Source: Lachnospiraceae bacterium (GTDB lineage Bacteria; Bacillota; Clostridia; Lachnospirales; Lachnospiraceae). From it: a stretch of 17,786 bases of DNA. Made by a program: the position numbers and the translations under genes. Position 1 is the first letter of the stretch, and every line of letters begins with the position of its first letter. The DNA is taken from positions 1 to 17,786 of the forward strand of contig JAFTPY010000115.1 of NCBI GenBank assembly GCA_017463035.1. The letters run 5' to 3'. Positions 7,028 to 14,575 of this stretch are shown here, one piece after another. The notes under the pieces were generated by a model. It saw only the letters and a program-made list of their open reading frames with translations. It had not been told where the DNA came from and did no database searches.

Positions 7028-7804
7028 GTGGTTCGAGGATTATATACGGCATGGACAGGCATGGCAAACGAACAGAAGCGTCTGGATGTTATCTCGAATA
7101 ACTTGGCGAACTCGGCAACGGTAGGCTACAAAAAGGAAGGTGTAACCTCTCAGTCTTTTGACGAGCAGCTGACCATTAAAATCAAGGATCGGTCCGAACC
7201 GATTACGGGAGACCGTATTATCGGCAGTATGAGCCTCGGTGTGAAAATCGGCGAGGTGTATACGGACTATTCCGGCGGTTCCTTGCGAGAGACCGGCAAC
7301 ACATTTGATTTGGCGCTTGACGGTGAGGGCTTTTTCCGTGTGGCGGTGACAGACCGGAACGGGGAGACCCATATGCGGTATACCCGTGCGGGCGGTTTCC
7401 ATATGACCAGTGACGGTTATGTGGTAAACTCCGAAGGCAATCACCTGCAGGGAGAGTCCGGCGACGTTTCGGTTCCGACGGATGCGGGTGAGATTTTAGT
7501 GGATATCGACGGCAGTATTTATGCCGACGGCGAGTACGTGGACAAGATTAATTTGTACGATTTCGAGGATTATAATTATCTGAAAAAGTACGGTGATGTG
7601 ATGTACGAGCCGGTAGACGGGGCTGTGGAAAAGGATGCCACAGGCCTGATTCGTCAGGGCTATACCGAACAGTCCAATGTAAATGTAGTAACGGAGATGG
7701 TTAATATGATTGCCATTACCAGAGCCTATGAGGCAAACCAGAAGGTCATCCAGTCCGTAGACCAGACCTTAGAGAATTCCGCAAATTCCATTGGACGTGT
7801 ATAG
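7028..7804 (+). CDS. flgF: flagellar basal-body rod protein, FlgF/FlgG family (FlhO type)
   Basis: The 258-residue protein is a proximal- or distal-rod component of the flagellar axis, exported by the flagellar type III apparatus. The N terminus has the rod/hook block GLYTAWTGMANEQKRLDVIS followed by NNLANSATVGYKKEG. The C terminus has the matching coiled-coil block QGYTEQSNVNVVTEMVNMIA followed by TRAYEANQKVIQSVDQTLE. In between lies LALDGEGFFRVAV, typical of FlgF/FlgG. The start codon is GTG, with AGAAAGGAG 6 bases upstream. It sits 68 bases after mbl and 20 bases before the next rod gene. FlgF and FlgG are hard to tell apart in Firmicutes; order and the match to Bacillus FlhO suggest the first, FlgF-like paralogue. 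Confidence 0.88.
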   Translation: MVRGLYTAWTGMANEQKRLDVISNNLANSATVGYKKEGVTSQSFDEQLTIKIKDRSEPITGDRIIGSMSLGVKIGEVYTDYSGGSLRETGNTFDLALDGEGFFRVAVTDRNGETHMRYTRAGGFHMTSDGYVVNSEGNHLQGESGDVSVPTDAGEILVDIDGSIYADGEYVDKINLYDFEDYNYLKKYGDVMYEPVDGAVEKDATGLIRQGYTEQSNVNVVTEMVNMIAITRAYEANQKVIQSVDQTLENSANSIGRV

Positions 7805-7824
7805 CGTAAGAAAGAGGTGACGTT

Positions 7825-8673
7825 ATGTTAAGATCATTATGGACCGGTGCATCGGGTATGATTGCACAGCAGACCAGTGTAGATACGATTTCTAATAATC
7901 TTGCCAACGTAAATACCGTTGGTTATAAAAAGGAGACCGTGGAGTTCCGTTCCCTTCTGTACCAGAAGCTTCAGACGGAGACCACGGATCATAACGGTGA
8001 CCCGAAGCCGGTTATCGGTCAGGTTGGTTCCGGTGTACGTACCGGTGCCATTACTTCCCGCTTTACGCAGGGAAATTTAACGCAGACGGACGAGCCGTTT
8101 GATTTGGCTATCGACGGAGAAGGCTTCTTTGCGGTACGGACTCCGAACGGAGAAACGGCGTATACCCGTAACGGCTCCTTATTGTTTGCCATTGCTTCCG
8201 ACGGATTGGCTTTGACCAATTCCGAAGGTTATCCGTTGTTGGATACCACCGGTACACCGATTGTGCTGTCGGGAACTACCGATGTCCCCAAGATTTCCAT
8301 TGATGTGGACGGTAAGGTAATCGAAGCGGTAGATGAACCGTACAAAGCGGCGGACGGTACCACGAAGTATAACACGGAGCATGTGACACGGGCACAGCTC
8401 GGCATCGTGCAGTTTAATAATCCGTCCGGTCTTATGAAGGTTTCCGGCAGTATGTATCAGCAGTCTATGGCATCCGGTGAGCCTCGTATGGAGGTAGAGG
8501 ACGAGGTATTAAAGCGCAGTGTGATTCGTTCCGGATATTTGGAAGCATCCAATGTGCAGACTGTGGATGAGATTGTAAACCTGATTGTGTCACAGCGTGC
8601 CTATGAAATGAATTCCAAGGTGATTACCGCATCCGACCAGATGTTACAGCAGGCAAATAATTTACGAGGCTAG
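7825..8673 (+). CDS. flgG: flagellar distal rod protein FlgG family (FlhP type)
   Basis: The 282-residue protein belongs to the rod/hook family and likely builds the distal rod. It begins MLRSLWTGASGMIAQQTSVD and continues TISNNLANVNTVGYKKETVE, the canonical FlgG start. It has LAIDGEGFFAV in the middle and ends with RSGYLEASNVQTVDEIVNLI then VSQRAYEMNSKVITASDQML, the conserved C-terminal helix. The ribosome site AGAGGTGA precedes the ATG. It is a paralogue of the preceding gene and forms a pair corresponding to flhO-flhP behind mbl in Bacillus. Secretion would use the flagellar export gate, since no Sec signal peptide is present. Confidence 0.92.
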   Translation: MLRSLWTGASGMIAQQTSVDTISNNLANVNTVGYKKETVEFRSLLYQKLQTETTDHNGDPKPVIGQVGSGVRTGAITSRFTQGNLTQTDEPFDLAIDGEGFFAVRTPNGETAYTRNGSLLFAIASDGLALTNSEGYPLLDTTGTPIVLSGTTDVPKISIDVDGKVIEAVDEPYKAADGTTKYNTEHVTRAQLGIVQFNNPSGLMKVSGSMYQQSMASGEPRMEVEDEVLKRSVIRSGYLEASNVQTVDEIVNLIVSQRAYEMNSKVITASDQMLQQANNLRG

Positions 8674-8719
8674 CGTAAGGCAGGTTAAGTCGTACATAGA
8701 CTTACGATAGGAGGAAGCG

Positions 8720-9148
8720 ATGAGTATCGGATTAAGCAGTGAGTTGCTCTATTCTCAGATGCAAAAAAGTAAGAACGACAGTAAGGCGGTCGGACTTCAG
8801 AATAAGCTTACCGGCATCAACAGCGATACGGCCACCGATGAAGAAATGATGGAAGTATGCAAGGAGTTTGAGGCTTATCTGGTAGAGAAGGTGTTTGACC
8901 GGATGAAGGATGCGTTGACCGACAGCGAAGAAGAGGAAAGTGATTATCTGAGCTATTTCGGCGATATGATGTATCAGGAATACGCAAAGGTGATTACGGA
9001 AAACGGTGAGCTGGGTCTGGCGCAGCAGCTGTATGAGTCCATGAAGCGAAATACCGTGTCTCCGGTGCAGGAGCATCTGCAACCGACGGATGATGCAATA
9101 AGTGCTGCAGCCGCTTTGGCTTCAGAAGAGCAGGATGATACAGAATAG
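8720..9148 (+). CDS. rod-binding protein, FlgJ N-terminal domain only
   Basis: The 142-residue protein matches the rod-binding (N-terminal FlgJ) domain at about residues 44-112: EVCKEFEAYLVEKVFDRMKD, then YLSYFGDMMYQEYAKVITEN and GELGLAQQLYESM. In proteobacterial FlgJ this part acts as the rod cap or scaffold and is fused to a muramidase; here the muramidase is absent, as is common in Firmicutes, and the tail is short and acidic. The start ATG has TAGGAGG 6 bases upstream. It is the last gene before a strong terminator, so mbl, two rod genes and this gene form one unit dedicated to wall growth and rod assembly. Confidence 0.88.
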   Translation: MSIGLSSELLYSQMQKSKNDSKAVGLQNKLTGINSDTATDEEMMEVCKEFEAYLVEKVFDRMKDALTDSEEEESDYLSYFGDMMYQEYAKVITENGELGLAQQLYESMKRNTVSPVQEHLQPTDDAISAAAALASEEQDDTE

Positions 9149-9167
9149 TATTGAATAGGAAGAAAGT

Positions 9168-9206
9168 TCGGGCGTTACGGGCAGAGGCCCGTAACGCCCG
9201 ATTTTT
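9168..9206 (+). terminator. Rho-independent terminator of the mbl-rod unit
   Basis: A perfect 15-bp stem (9168-9182 with 9187-9201) closes a four-base AGAG loop, followed by TTTTTA. It is the strongest terminator in the window. Confidence 0.95.
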
Positions 9207-9256
9207 ATAAGAATTGGTGCGGAGCGCACTGCGACGGAGGGGTATAAGGAGAGGCT

Positions 9257-11476
9257 ATGGAAAAGGAAACGATAAAGGGCTATGTTACCCACATTAAGTA
9301 CCGCAATGAAAAAAACGGATATACCATATTAACACTGGAGACCGACGAGGATGATGTTGTATGCGTCGGTAGTTTTTCTGCGGTCAGTGAAGGGGATTTG
9401 CTTTCCGTTACCGGTACCTATACCGTACACAATGTTTACGGTGAACAGCTGGCTGTGGAGAGTTATGAGGTACATGAGCCGGAAAATGCGGTGGCCATGG
9501 AACGGTATCTTGCTTCCGGCGCAATCAAAGGTGTGGGGGCAAAGCTGGCGGCCAGAATTGTACGACGCTTTAAGGAGGATACCTTCCGGATTATGGAAGA
9601 AGAGCCGGAGCGCCTTTCTGAGGTTTCGGGCATCAGTGAGAAATCTGCCCATGCCATTTATGAACAGTTTGTAGAAAAAAGAGAATTGCGCCATGCCATG
9701 CTGTTTTTACAGCAATATGGGATATCTAATGCGTTGGCGGTTAAAATATACGAGCGTTATAAAGACCAAATGGAGGTTGTTTTGACGGAAAATCCGTACC
9801 GTCTGGCGGAGGATATTGACGGTGTCGGTTTCCGGATTGCGGATGATATTGCGGTGAAGGTAGGACTTCGCAGTGATTCGGAATACCGGGTGCGTGCGGC
9901 AATTTTTTATGTTTTGACTCAGGCGGGAAGCAACGGTCATGTTTATCTGCCGGAGGAAGAAGTGCTTTCCGGTACCTGCGAGTTGTTGGAGTTGGGAAGA
10001 GAAACCGTAAAGCGTCAGATTGATTTTTTGCAGTTGGAGAAAAAAATTATTGTGAAAGAGGTGGAGGGAGACCGCCTGCTGTACGGTTCCATGGCCTATT
10101 ATACAGAACTGAATACCGCCCGGATGCTGTTGGATCTGAATGTGAGCTATGAGTTGACGGATTCTGTGTTGGAGACGCGTTTGGTAGCGTTGGAGCGCAA
10201 GGAAGAAATAGAGCTGGATGAATTGCAGCGAAAAGCAATTTTTGAAACCGCGAGACACGGTGTGTTTGTGTTGACGGGAGGTCCGGGAACCGGTAAGACA
10301 ACGACGATTCGTACCATGCTGGATTTTTTTGAGCGGGAGGGGCTTGATATTTTGCTGGCGGCACCTACCGGACGAGCGGCAAAGCGTATGACGGAAACCA
10401 CAGGCCGGGAGGCAAGAACCATTCACCGTTTGTTGGAACTGAAGGCGGCCGAAGGTATGGGTAATCATATGCATTTTGAACGGAACGAAGAAAATCCGTT
10501 GGAATGCGATTTGATTATTATTGATGAGATGTCCATGGTGGACATTTATCTGATGCATGCCTTATTAAAGGCGATTCCGGTAGGAACAAGACTTGTTTTG
10601 GTGGGAGATGTGAATCAGTTACCGAGTGTGGGGCCGGGAAATGTGTTAAGAGATATTATTGAATCCGGGTGCTTTTCGGTAGTTACCTTGGATAAGATAT
10701 TCCGTCAGGCACAGGAGAGTGACATTGTGACCAATGCCCATAAGATACATGCGGGAGAAGAGATTCGTCTGGATAATAAGAGTAAGGACTTTTTCTTTTT
10801 ACAGAGAGAAGATGTTACGGTGATTCAGCAGTCTATTTTGTATTTGGTAAAAGAAAAGCTGGCAAAGCATCTTCATGTGAAACCGCAGGAAATTCAGGTA
10901 TTGACGCCTATGCGAAAGGGAGAGTTGGGTGTAGAACGGTTAAATGAATTGCTTCAGGAACATTTGAATCCGGAGGCTCCCGGGAAAAAAGAGAAGGAAA
11001 GCAATAAAGGGGTATTCCGCGAGGGTGACCGTGTGATGCAGATAAAGAATAATTATCAGATGGAGTGGGAGATGCGGAGCCGTTACGGCATCGCTACGGA
11101 GTCCGGAACCGGTGTGTTTAACGGAGACTGCGGAACGATTCAGGAGATTAATTTCTTTTCCGAACGGGTCAGTGTCTGCTTTGACGAAGGAAGAATCGCA
11201 GAGTATCCGTTTGCACAGTTAGACGAGCTGGAGCTTGCTTATGCGGCAACGATTCATAAATCTCAGGGAAGCGAGTATCCTGCGGTGGTACTTCCTCTTC
11301 TTTCCGGGCCGAGGTTGTTAATGAACCGTAACCTCTTATATACGGCAGTGACCCGTGCTAAGCAGTGCGTTACCATTGTGGGAAATGCGGCAACGGTATG
11401 GTCTATGATAGAAAACACGGACGAGATGAAACGTTATTCGGGATTGGGACGTCATCTGGAGGAGATGAATGCATAA
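9257..11476 (+). CDS. recD2: RecD2-type superfamily 1B DNA helicase
   Basis: RecD2 is a 5'-3' DNA helicase of bacteria without RecBC, with a role in recombination and DNA repair. The 739 residues fit the family. The N terminus (about 1-75) is OB-like (GYVTHIKYRNEKNGYTILTL), followed by helix-hairpin-helix repeats around 85-190 (GAIKGVGAKLAARIV, DGVGFRIADDIA). Walker A is GGPGTGKT at 341-348 with K347, and Walker B is IIIDEMSM with D423-E424. Later helicase motifs include GDVNQLPSVGPG, YAATIHKSQGSEYP and LYTAVTRAKQ. The ATG follows AAGGAG by 6 bases. The gene lies between the rod unit and comF with its own upstream terminator; no clear promoter was found in the short gap, so the start of its transcript is uncertain. 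Confidence 0.95.
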   Translation: MEKETIKGYVTHIKYRNEKNGYTILTLETDEDDVVCVGSFSAVSEGDLLSVTGTYTVHNVYGEQLAVESYEVHEPENAVAMERYLASGAIKGVGAKLAARIVRRFKEDTFRIMEEEPERLSEVSGISEKSAHAIYEQFVEKRELRHAMLFLQQYGISNALAVKIYERYKDQMEVVLTENPYRLAEDIDGVGFRIADDIAVKVGLRSDSEYRVRAAIFYVLTQAGSNGHVYLPEEEVLSGTCELLELGRETVKRQIDFLQLEKKIIVKEVEGDRLLYGSMAYYTELNTARMLLDLNVSYELTDSVLETRLVALERKEEIELDELQRKAIFETARHGVFVLTGGPGTGKTTTIRTMLDFFEREGLDILLAAPTGRAAKRMTETTGREARTIHRLLELKAAEGMGNHMHFERNEENPLECDLIIIDEMSMVDIYLMHALLKAIPVGTRLVLVGDVNQLPSVGPGNVLRDIIESGCFSVVTLDKIFRQAQESDIVTNAHKIHAGEEIRLDNKSKDFFFLQREDVTVIQQSILYLVKEKLAKHLHVKPQEIQVLTPMRKGELGVERLNELLQEHLNPEAPGKKEKESNKGVFREGDRVMQIKNNYQMEWEMRSRYGIATESGTGVFNGDCGTIQEINFFSERVSVCFDEGRIAEYPFAQLDELELAYAATIHKSQGSEYPAVVLPLLSGPRLLMNRNLLYTAVTRAKQCVTIVGNAATVWSMIENTDEMKRYSGLGRHLEEMNA

Positions 11477-11500
11477 GTTACGGTTTCTGTCAGAAAACTC

Positions 11501-11529
11501 TTGTTTTTGCTAAGAAAATGTTGTAAAAT
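11501..11529 (+). promoter_or_regulatory. predicted sigma-A promoter of comF-yvyF
   Basis: TTGTTT (11501-11506) and TAAAAT (11524-11529) lie exactly 17 bases apart, shortly after the recD2 stop and before the GGAGG site of comF. Confidence 0.55.
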
Positions 11530-11559
11530 AGAAGAAAGAAAAAGAAGGAGGCAGAGGGT

Positions 11560-12291
11560 CTGAAGAACGGTAATAGGGGGAATCTGTTAACTGCTTGTAT
11601 TTTTCCGCCGCGCTGTCCGGTTTGCGGAAGCTTGCGGATACCGTGGGAGAGTAATACGTGTCCCGATTGTGCGGCGAGACTTCATTTTGTCAGAGAGCCG
11701 GTGTGTATGTGTTGCGGCCGGGAAATTTCGGACGAAGGGAAGGAGTACTGCGGCAGGTGTGAGGAGAACAGGATGTCGTTTGAACGCAATTTTGCGGTAT
11801 GGCGATATGATAAATGGATGAAAAAATCAATTGCCGGATTTAAGTATGACGGCCGTAAAGAATATGCGGATTTTTATATCAGGCATATGGCAGGCGGCTA
11901 TGGAAGGCAATTATTGAGATACGGTGTTACGGTATTGGTGCCGGTGCCGATTTCTGCAAAAAGGCGGCGGTATCGCGGTTTTAATCAGGCTGAGCTTTTG
12001 GCGGAGGGACTGGCAAAGGAGCTGGGAATCGGTTACGCAAAGCTGATTAAACGTGTCAGGTACACGGCACCGTTAAGCGGCTTGTCTCCGGCGGAACGAA
12101 CGAGAAATTTATGTGATGCGTTTTGTTGGAATGAGAAGGAAGCGTTAAAATGGGAGGAACTGCCTCGTACGGTTGCGTTGGTAGATGATATTTTTACTAC
12201 CGGGACGACGCTGGAGGCTTGTACCCGGGTGTTATCGGAGCACGGTATTTCTTCGGTATACGGAATCTGTATTTGTATCGGAAACGATTAG
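11560..12291 (+). CDS. comF: ComF family protein (phosphoribosyltransferase-like), apparent CTG start
   Basis: ComFC-type proteins have N-terminal zinc-binding cysteines and a PRTase fold, and act in natural competence in some species. The PRPP-binding loop VALVDDIFTTGTTLEAC is near the C terminus, and PVPISAKRRRYRGFNQAELL is the second hallmark. The zinc knuckle uses CPVCG, CPDC, CMCCG and CGRC. The first ATG/GTG/TTG in frame is the TTG at 11632, which would remove the CPVCG pair and has no ribosome site. The frame stays open back to a TAA at 11524, and the only candidate start with a site is CTG at 11560, 8 bases after GGAGG (11547-11551). That gives 243 residues, a normal ComF length. A sequencing error at the start codon is the alternative. 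It lies 31 bases before the YvyF-family gene, as in Bacillus. Confidence 0.85.
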   Translation: MKNGNRGNLLTACIFPPRCPVCGSLRIPWESNTCPDCAARLHFVREPVCMCCGREISDEGKEYCGRCEENRMSFERNFAVWRYDKWMKKSIAGFKYDGRKEYADFYIRHMAGGYGRQLLRYGVTVLVPVPISAKRRRYRGFNQAELLAEGLAKELGIGYAKLIKRVRYTAPLSGLSPAERTRNLCDAFCWNEKEALKWEELPRTVALVDDIFTTGTTLEACTRVLSEHGISSVYGICICIGND

Positions 12292-12322
12292 AAATATTAA
12301 GTCAGATGAGGAGGAATGTAAC

Positions 12323-12733
12323 ATGGACGTACGAAATTGTAAGGGCTGCAGCCGCTTGTTCAACTACATCGGAGGACAGCCGCTTTGTCCGGAATGCAGC
12401 AAGGCGCTGGATGTGAAATTCGATGAGGTAAGAGATTATGTATACGATCATCCGCGTGCCGGAATGCAGGAGGTTTCGGAAGAAAACGATGTTACCATTG
12501 CACAGATTAAGCGGTGGATTCGTGAGGAACGTTTGGCCTTCAGTGAAGAGGCACAGGTAGGTTTGGAATGTGAAGGTTGCGGTAAGATGATTCGTACCGG
12601 TCGTTTTTGTGAAACCTGTAAGGCAAAGTATATTAATGATTTCTCGGCTTATGCACGGCCGAAGTATGAGGATGAGCCGAAGATAACGGCAAAGGGACAG
12701 GGACCGCAGATGCGATTTCTGGATCGTAAATAG
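12323..12733 (+). CDS. yvyF: YvyF-family flagellar operon zinc-ribbon protein (TIGR03826 type)
   Basis: The 136-residue protein has an N-terminal zinc ribbon with CKGC (residues 6-9) and CPEC, a central helix-turn-helix-like segment (EVSEENDVTIAQIKRWIREE) and a second cysteine set CEGCGKMI...CETC. This layout and length match YvyF, found next to comFC in the Bacillus flagellar late operon; its biochemical role is not established. The ATG at 12323 is chosen because GAGGAGG lies 8 bases upstream; the frame is open further back but only into the comF gene. Co-transcription with comF is likely and a shared terminator follows. Its presence supports a motile host. No flgM or flgK follows it here, unlike in Bacillus, so the local flagellar operon has been broken up. 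Confidence 0.85.
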   Translation: MDVRNCKGCSRLFNYIGGQPLCPECSKALDVKFDEVRDYVYDHPRAGMQEVSEENDVTIAQIKRWIREERLAFSEEAQVGLECEGCGKMIRTGRFCETCKAKYINDFSAYARPKYEDEPKITAKGQGPQMRFLDRK

Positions 12734-12744
12734 CATATTATATC

Positions 12745-12800
12745 GGAAAAAAAGGGTATCCCTAAGCCGACTCGGCTTAGGGACGCCCTTTTGTTTTTTT
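12745..12800. terminator. bidirectional terminator between yvyF and cvfB
   Basis: An 11-bp stem TCCCTAAGCCG / CGGCTTAGGGA with a three-base loop is extended by AAGGG/CCCTT across a two-base mismatch. A T-rich run follows on the plus side and an A-run precedes it, so it can stop both the yvyF and the cvfB transcripts. Confidence 0.9.
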
Positions 12801-12808
12801 GTGAAGGT

Positions 12809-13678
12809 TTAGTTCAGACGGATGCCGTTTTCCTCCAACGTAATGATACTGTCCTTATAAAGACGTCCGATGGCACGTTTAAAGGCATTTTTACTTAAAC
12901 CGAATTTTGCTTTGATTGCCTCCGGATTGGATTTATCGTGGTACGGAAGGAAACCGCCGGCTTCTTTTAAGAGGGCGAGAATACCTTCTGCATCGTCATC
13001 CATCTGAAGGTATGCCTTTTCGCGAATGGAGAGCTCCAGACGGCCGTCCGGCTGTACCTTGGTAACGCGGGCCTGGATTACAGTGCCCGGGCGAAGCGGT
13101 GTAACAACCTCGCGGCGGGGAATCAGGGCGGAATAAATATCGTCTACGGCTACGTAGGTGCCGAATTCATCAATGTGTTCGTATACAATGCCGGTTACCC
13201 GGTCATCCTTTTGATAAGGAGCATTGCCGGATAAATAGTCATATACGTGCATGGTGGCACATAATCTGCCGCTTTTATCGATATAGAGGGCAACCAAAAC
13301 TTTTTCACCCTGCTTTACCTTGGCGGTCTGTTCCTTAAACGGAAGCAGTAAGTCCTTTGCCAGTCCCCAATCTAAGAAGGCTCCGATTTGGGAGGTTTCT
13401 TTTACGGTTAACACAGCAGTTTCACCTAAGGTAAGGGGCGGTACCGTGGTGGTGGCAATGGCACGGTCTTCGGAGTCGCGATAGACAAATACCCGAAGGG
13501 TATCGCCGTGTTTGATGCCTTCCGGAACCTGGTTGCGCGGAAGCAATACTCTGGTTTCGGTGATGGCGGCGGTGTCGGTGGAATAGGATGGTGCGGTATC
13601 GGTTTTACTTTCCAGATAGACACCGTTTTCGGTTGACCTGCAGACGGTAAGGGTCTGCACTTGTCCAAGCATAATCAT
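12809..13678 (-). CDS. cvfB: S1-like RNA-binding protein, CvfB/YitL family
   Basis: The 289-residue protein has three S1-like beta-barrel modules (about 1-70, 71-140 and 145-215) followed by a winged-helix C-terminal domain (about 220-289). Clear S1 signatures are GAFLDWGLAKDLLLPF, EFGTYVAVDDIYSALIPR and VTKVQPDGRLELSIREKA. The winged helix shows IKAKFGLSKNAFKRAIGRLY, the family hallmark. CvfB proteins bind RNA and influence virulence gene expression in Staphylococcus; their general role is otherwise unclear. Several ATGs lie close together at the start; the one at 13678 has AGAGG 10 bases upstream. It follows the thioesterase gene by 37 bases on the same strand, probably as one operon. Confidence 0.92.
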   Translation of the reverse strand: MIMLGQVQTLTVCRSTENGVYLESKTDTAPSYSTDTAAITETRVLLPRNQVPEGIKHGDTLRVFVYRDSEDRAIATTTVPPLTLGETAVLTVKETSQIGAFLDWGLAKDLLLPFKEQTAKVKQGEKVLVALYIDKSGRLCATMHVYDYLSGNAPYQKDDRVTGIVYEHIDEFGTYVAVDDIYSALIPRREVVTPLRPGTVIQARVTKVQPDGRLELSIREKAYLQMDDDAEGILALLKEAGGFLPYHDKSNPEAIKAKFGLSKNAFKRAIGRLYKDSIITLEENGIRLN

Positions 13679-13715
13679 AATTCATAATCCTCTCTGTAAT
13701 ATGGTGAGTGAACAG

Positions 13716-14417
13716 TTATTTTTTAAATTCCGCAATAGCGTACGGAGCGTTGTCCTTATCGGTGAGAACAACGGTACATAAATTACCGGTTCGTGAAAGA
13801 TGAGGATAAAGGATATCTCCAAGCTGTGCGGACTTTTTGTATTCTACCCGTAATGATGTGTAACCGGTATCCGGTAACAGGGCGCTTGCCAGGGTTACGT
13901 ACTGACCGTTGTTGACATGATTGTTGGAATCTAAGTGGGATATGTTGACTTCAATGGGAGACAACGGTATCGATTCCTTCGGAATATCGATTTTGCGCGG
14001 TGCGTATTCCATCGGATACGGCGGATCCATCGGATAGCGGGCTGCGTAAGCAGGATCCGGCTTTACCGGGCGACCGCTTGTCGTATCGGCAAATATCCAA
14101 ACGGAGTTTGCTATTACCAAAGGCTTACCGGTTTCATCGGTTAAGGTAAAATTACGGAAGCCGAACATGGACTTAAAGTCATAGGGCCATGTATTGACCT
14201 GTAATTGTTCACCGCAGCGCGGAAAACGAAGAACCTCAATCTGCCAGGAATTCAGTAACCACACCCTCTGTTCCTTTTTTAAAAAGTCGATGCCGATTCC
14301 TAGATCTTCCGAGTGAAAGATACTACAATCCTGAAAATAATTTATAATTGCCGGAAAGGAAAGATTTAACTCCGAATCAACCTCGCTGTACCGGACTCTG
14401 GTGGAAAACGAATACAT
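13716..14417 (-). CDS. acyl-ACP thioesterase (double hot-dog fold)
   Basis: The enzyme hydrolyses acyl-ACP thioesters to release fatty acids, in the cytosol. The 233-residue length fits bacterial members of the FatA/FatB-like family. The first half starts MYSFSTRVRYSEVDSELNLS and contains FQDCSIFHSEDLGIG. The second half holds the catalytic block LDSNNHVNNGQYV (162-174), where D163, N165 and H167 match the Asp-Asn-His of plant FatB, and VEYKKS supplies E192. ANSVWIFAD and GRPVKP are further family motifs. The ATG at 14417 has AAAGGAG 5 bases upstream. It heads a two-gene unit with cvfB. No fatty-acid synthesis genes are nearby, so a role in membrane lipid balance or lipoate supply is only a guess. 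Confidence 0.92.
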   Translation of the reverse strand: MYSFSTRVRYSEVDSELNLSFPAIINYFQDCSIFHSEDLGIGIDFLKKEQRVWLLNSWQIEVLRFPRCGEQLQVNTWPYDFKSMFGFRNFTLTDETGKPLVIANSVWIFADTTSGRPVKPDPAYAARYPMDPPYPMEYAPRKIDIPKESIPLSPIEVNISHLDSNNHVNNGQYVTLASALLPDTGYTSLRVEYKKSAQLGDILYPHLSRTGNLCTVVLTDKDNAPYAIAEFKK

Positions 14418-14482
14418 AGTGTCTCCTTTATGGTCGACGTCAGGGTAAAACGCCGATAAGGTGGTATAATTTTAGTATGGAC

Positions 14483-14544
14483 ATCAGTATAGCATAATTC
14501 TGAAAAAAAAGCTAGAAATATAGAGGAAAAAAATGTATACTGAT
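14483..14544. promoter_or_regulatory. divergent promoter region with mirrored -10 boxes
   Basis: ATCAGTATA (14483-14491) is the exact inverse of TATACTGAT (14536-14544). Each copy contains a TATACT -10-like hexamer, reading toward the thioesterase gene (minus) and the CPBP gene (plus) respectively. Neither has a good -35 box. Confidence 0.4.
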
Positions 14545-14575
14545 AGAGGGAGAGATTTTGCAGGGAGGAAACCGT

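Noticed and set aside
9707..10558. Minus-strand frame of 283 codons inside recD2
   Set aside because: It is the shadow of a gene with clear helicase motifs; the translation is rich in H, Q and N with no recognisable domain.
14452..14459. GCCGATAA, the enterobacterial sigma-28 -10 motif, before the CPBP gene
   Set aside because: No TAAA-like -35 box lies 14 to 16 bases upstream, and the CPBP gene has no link to motility.
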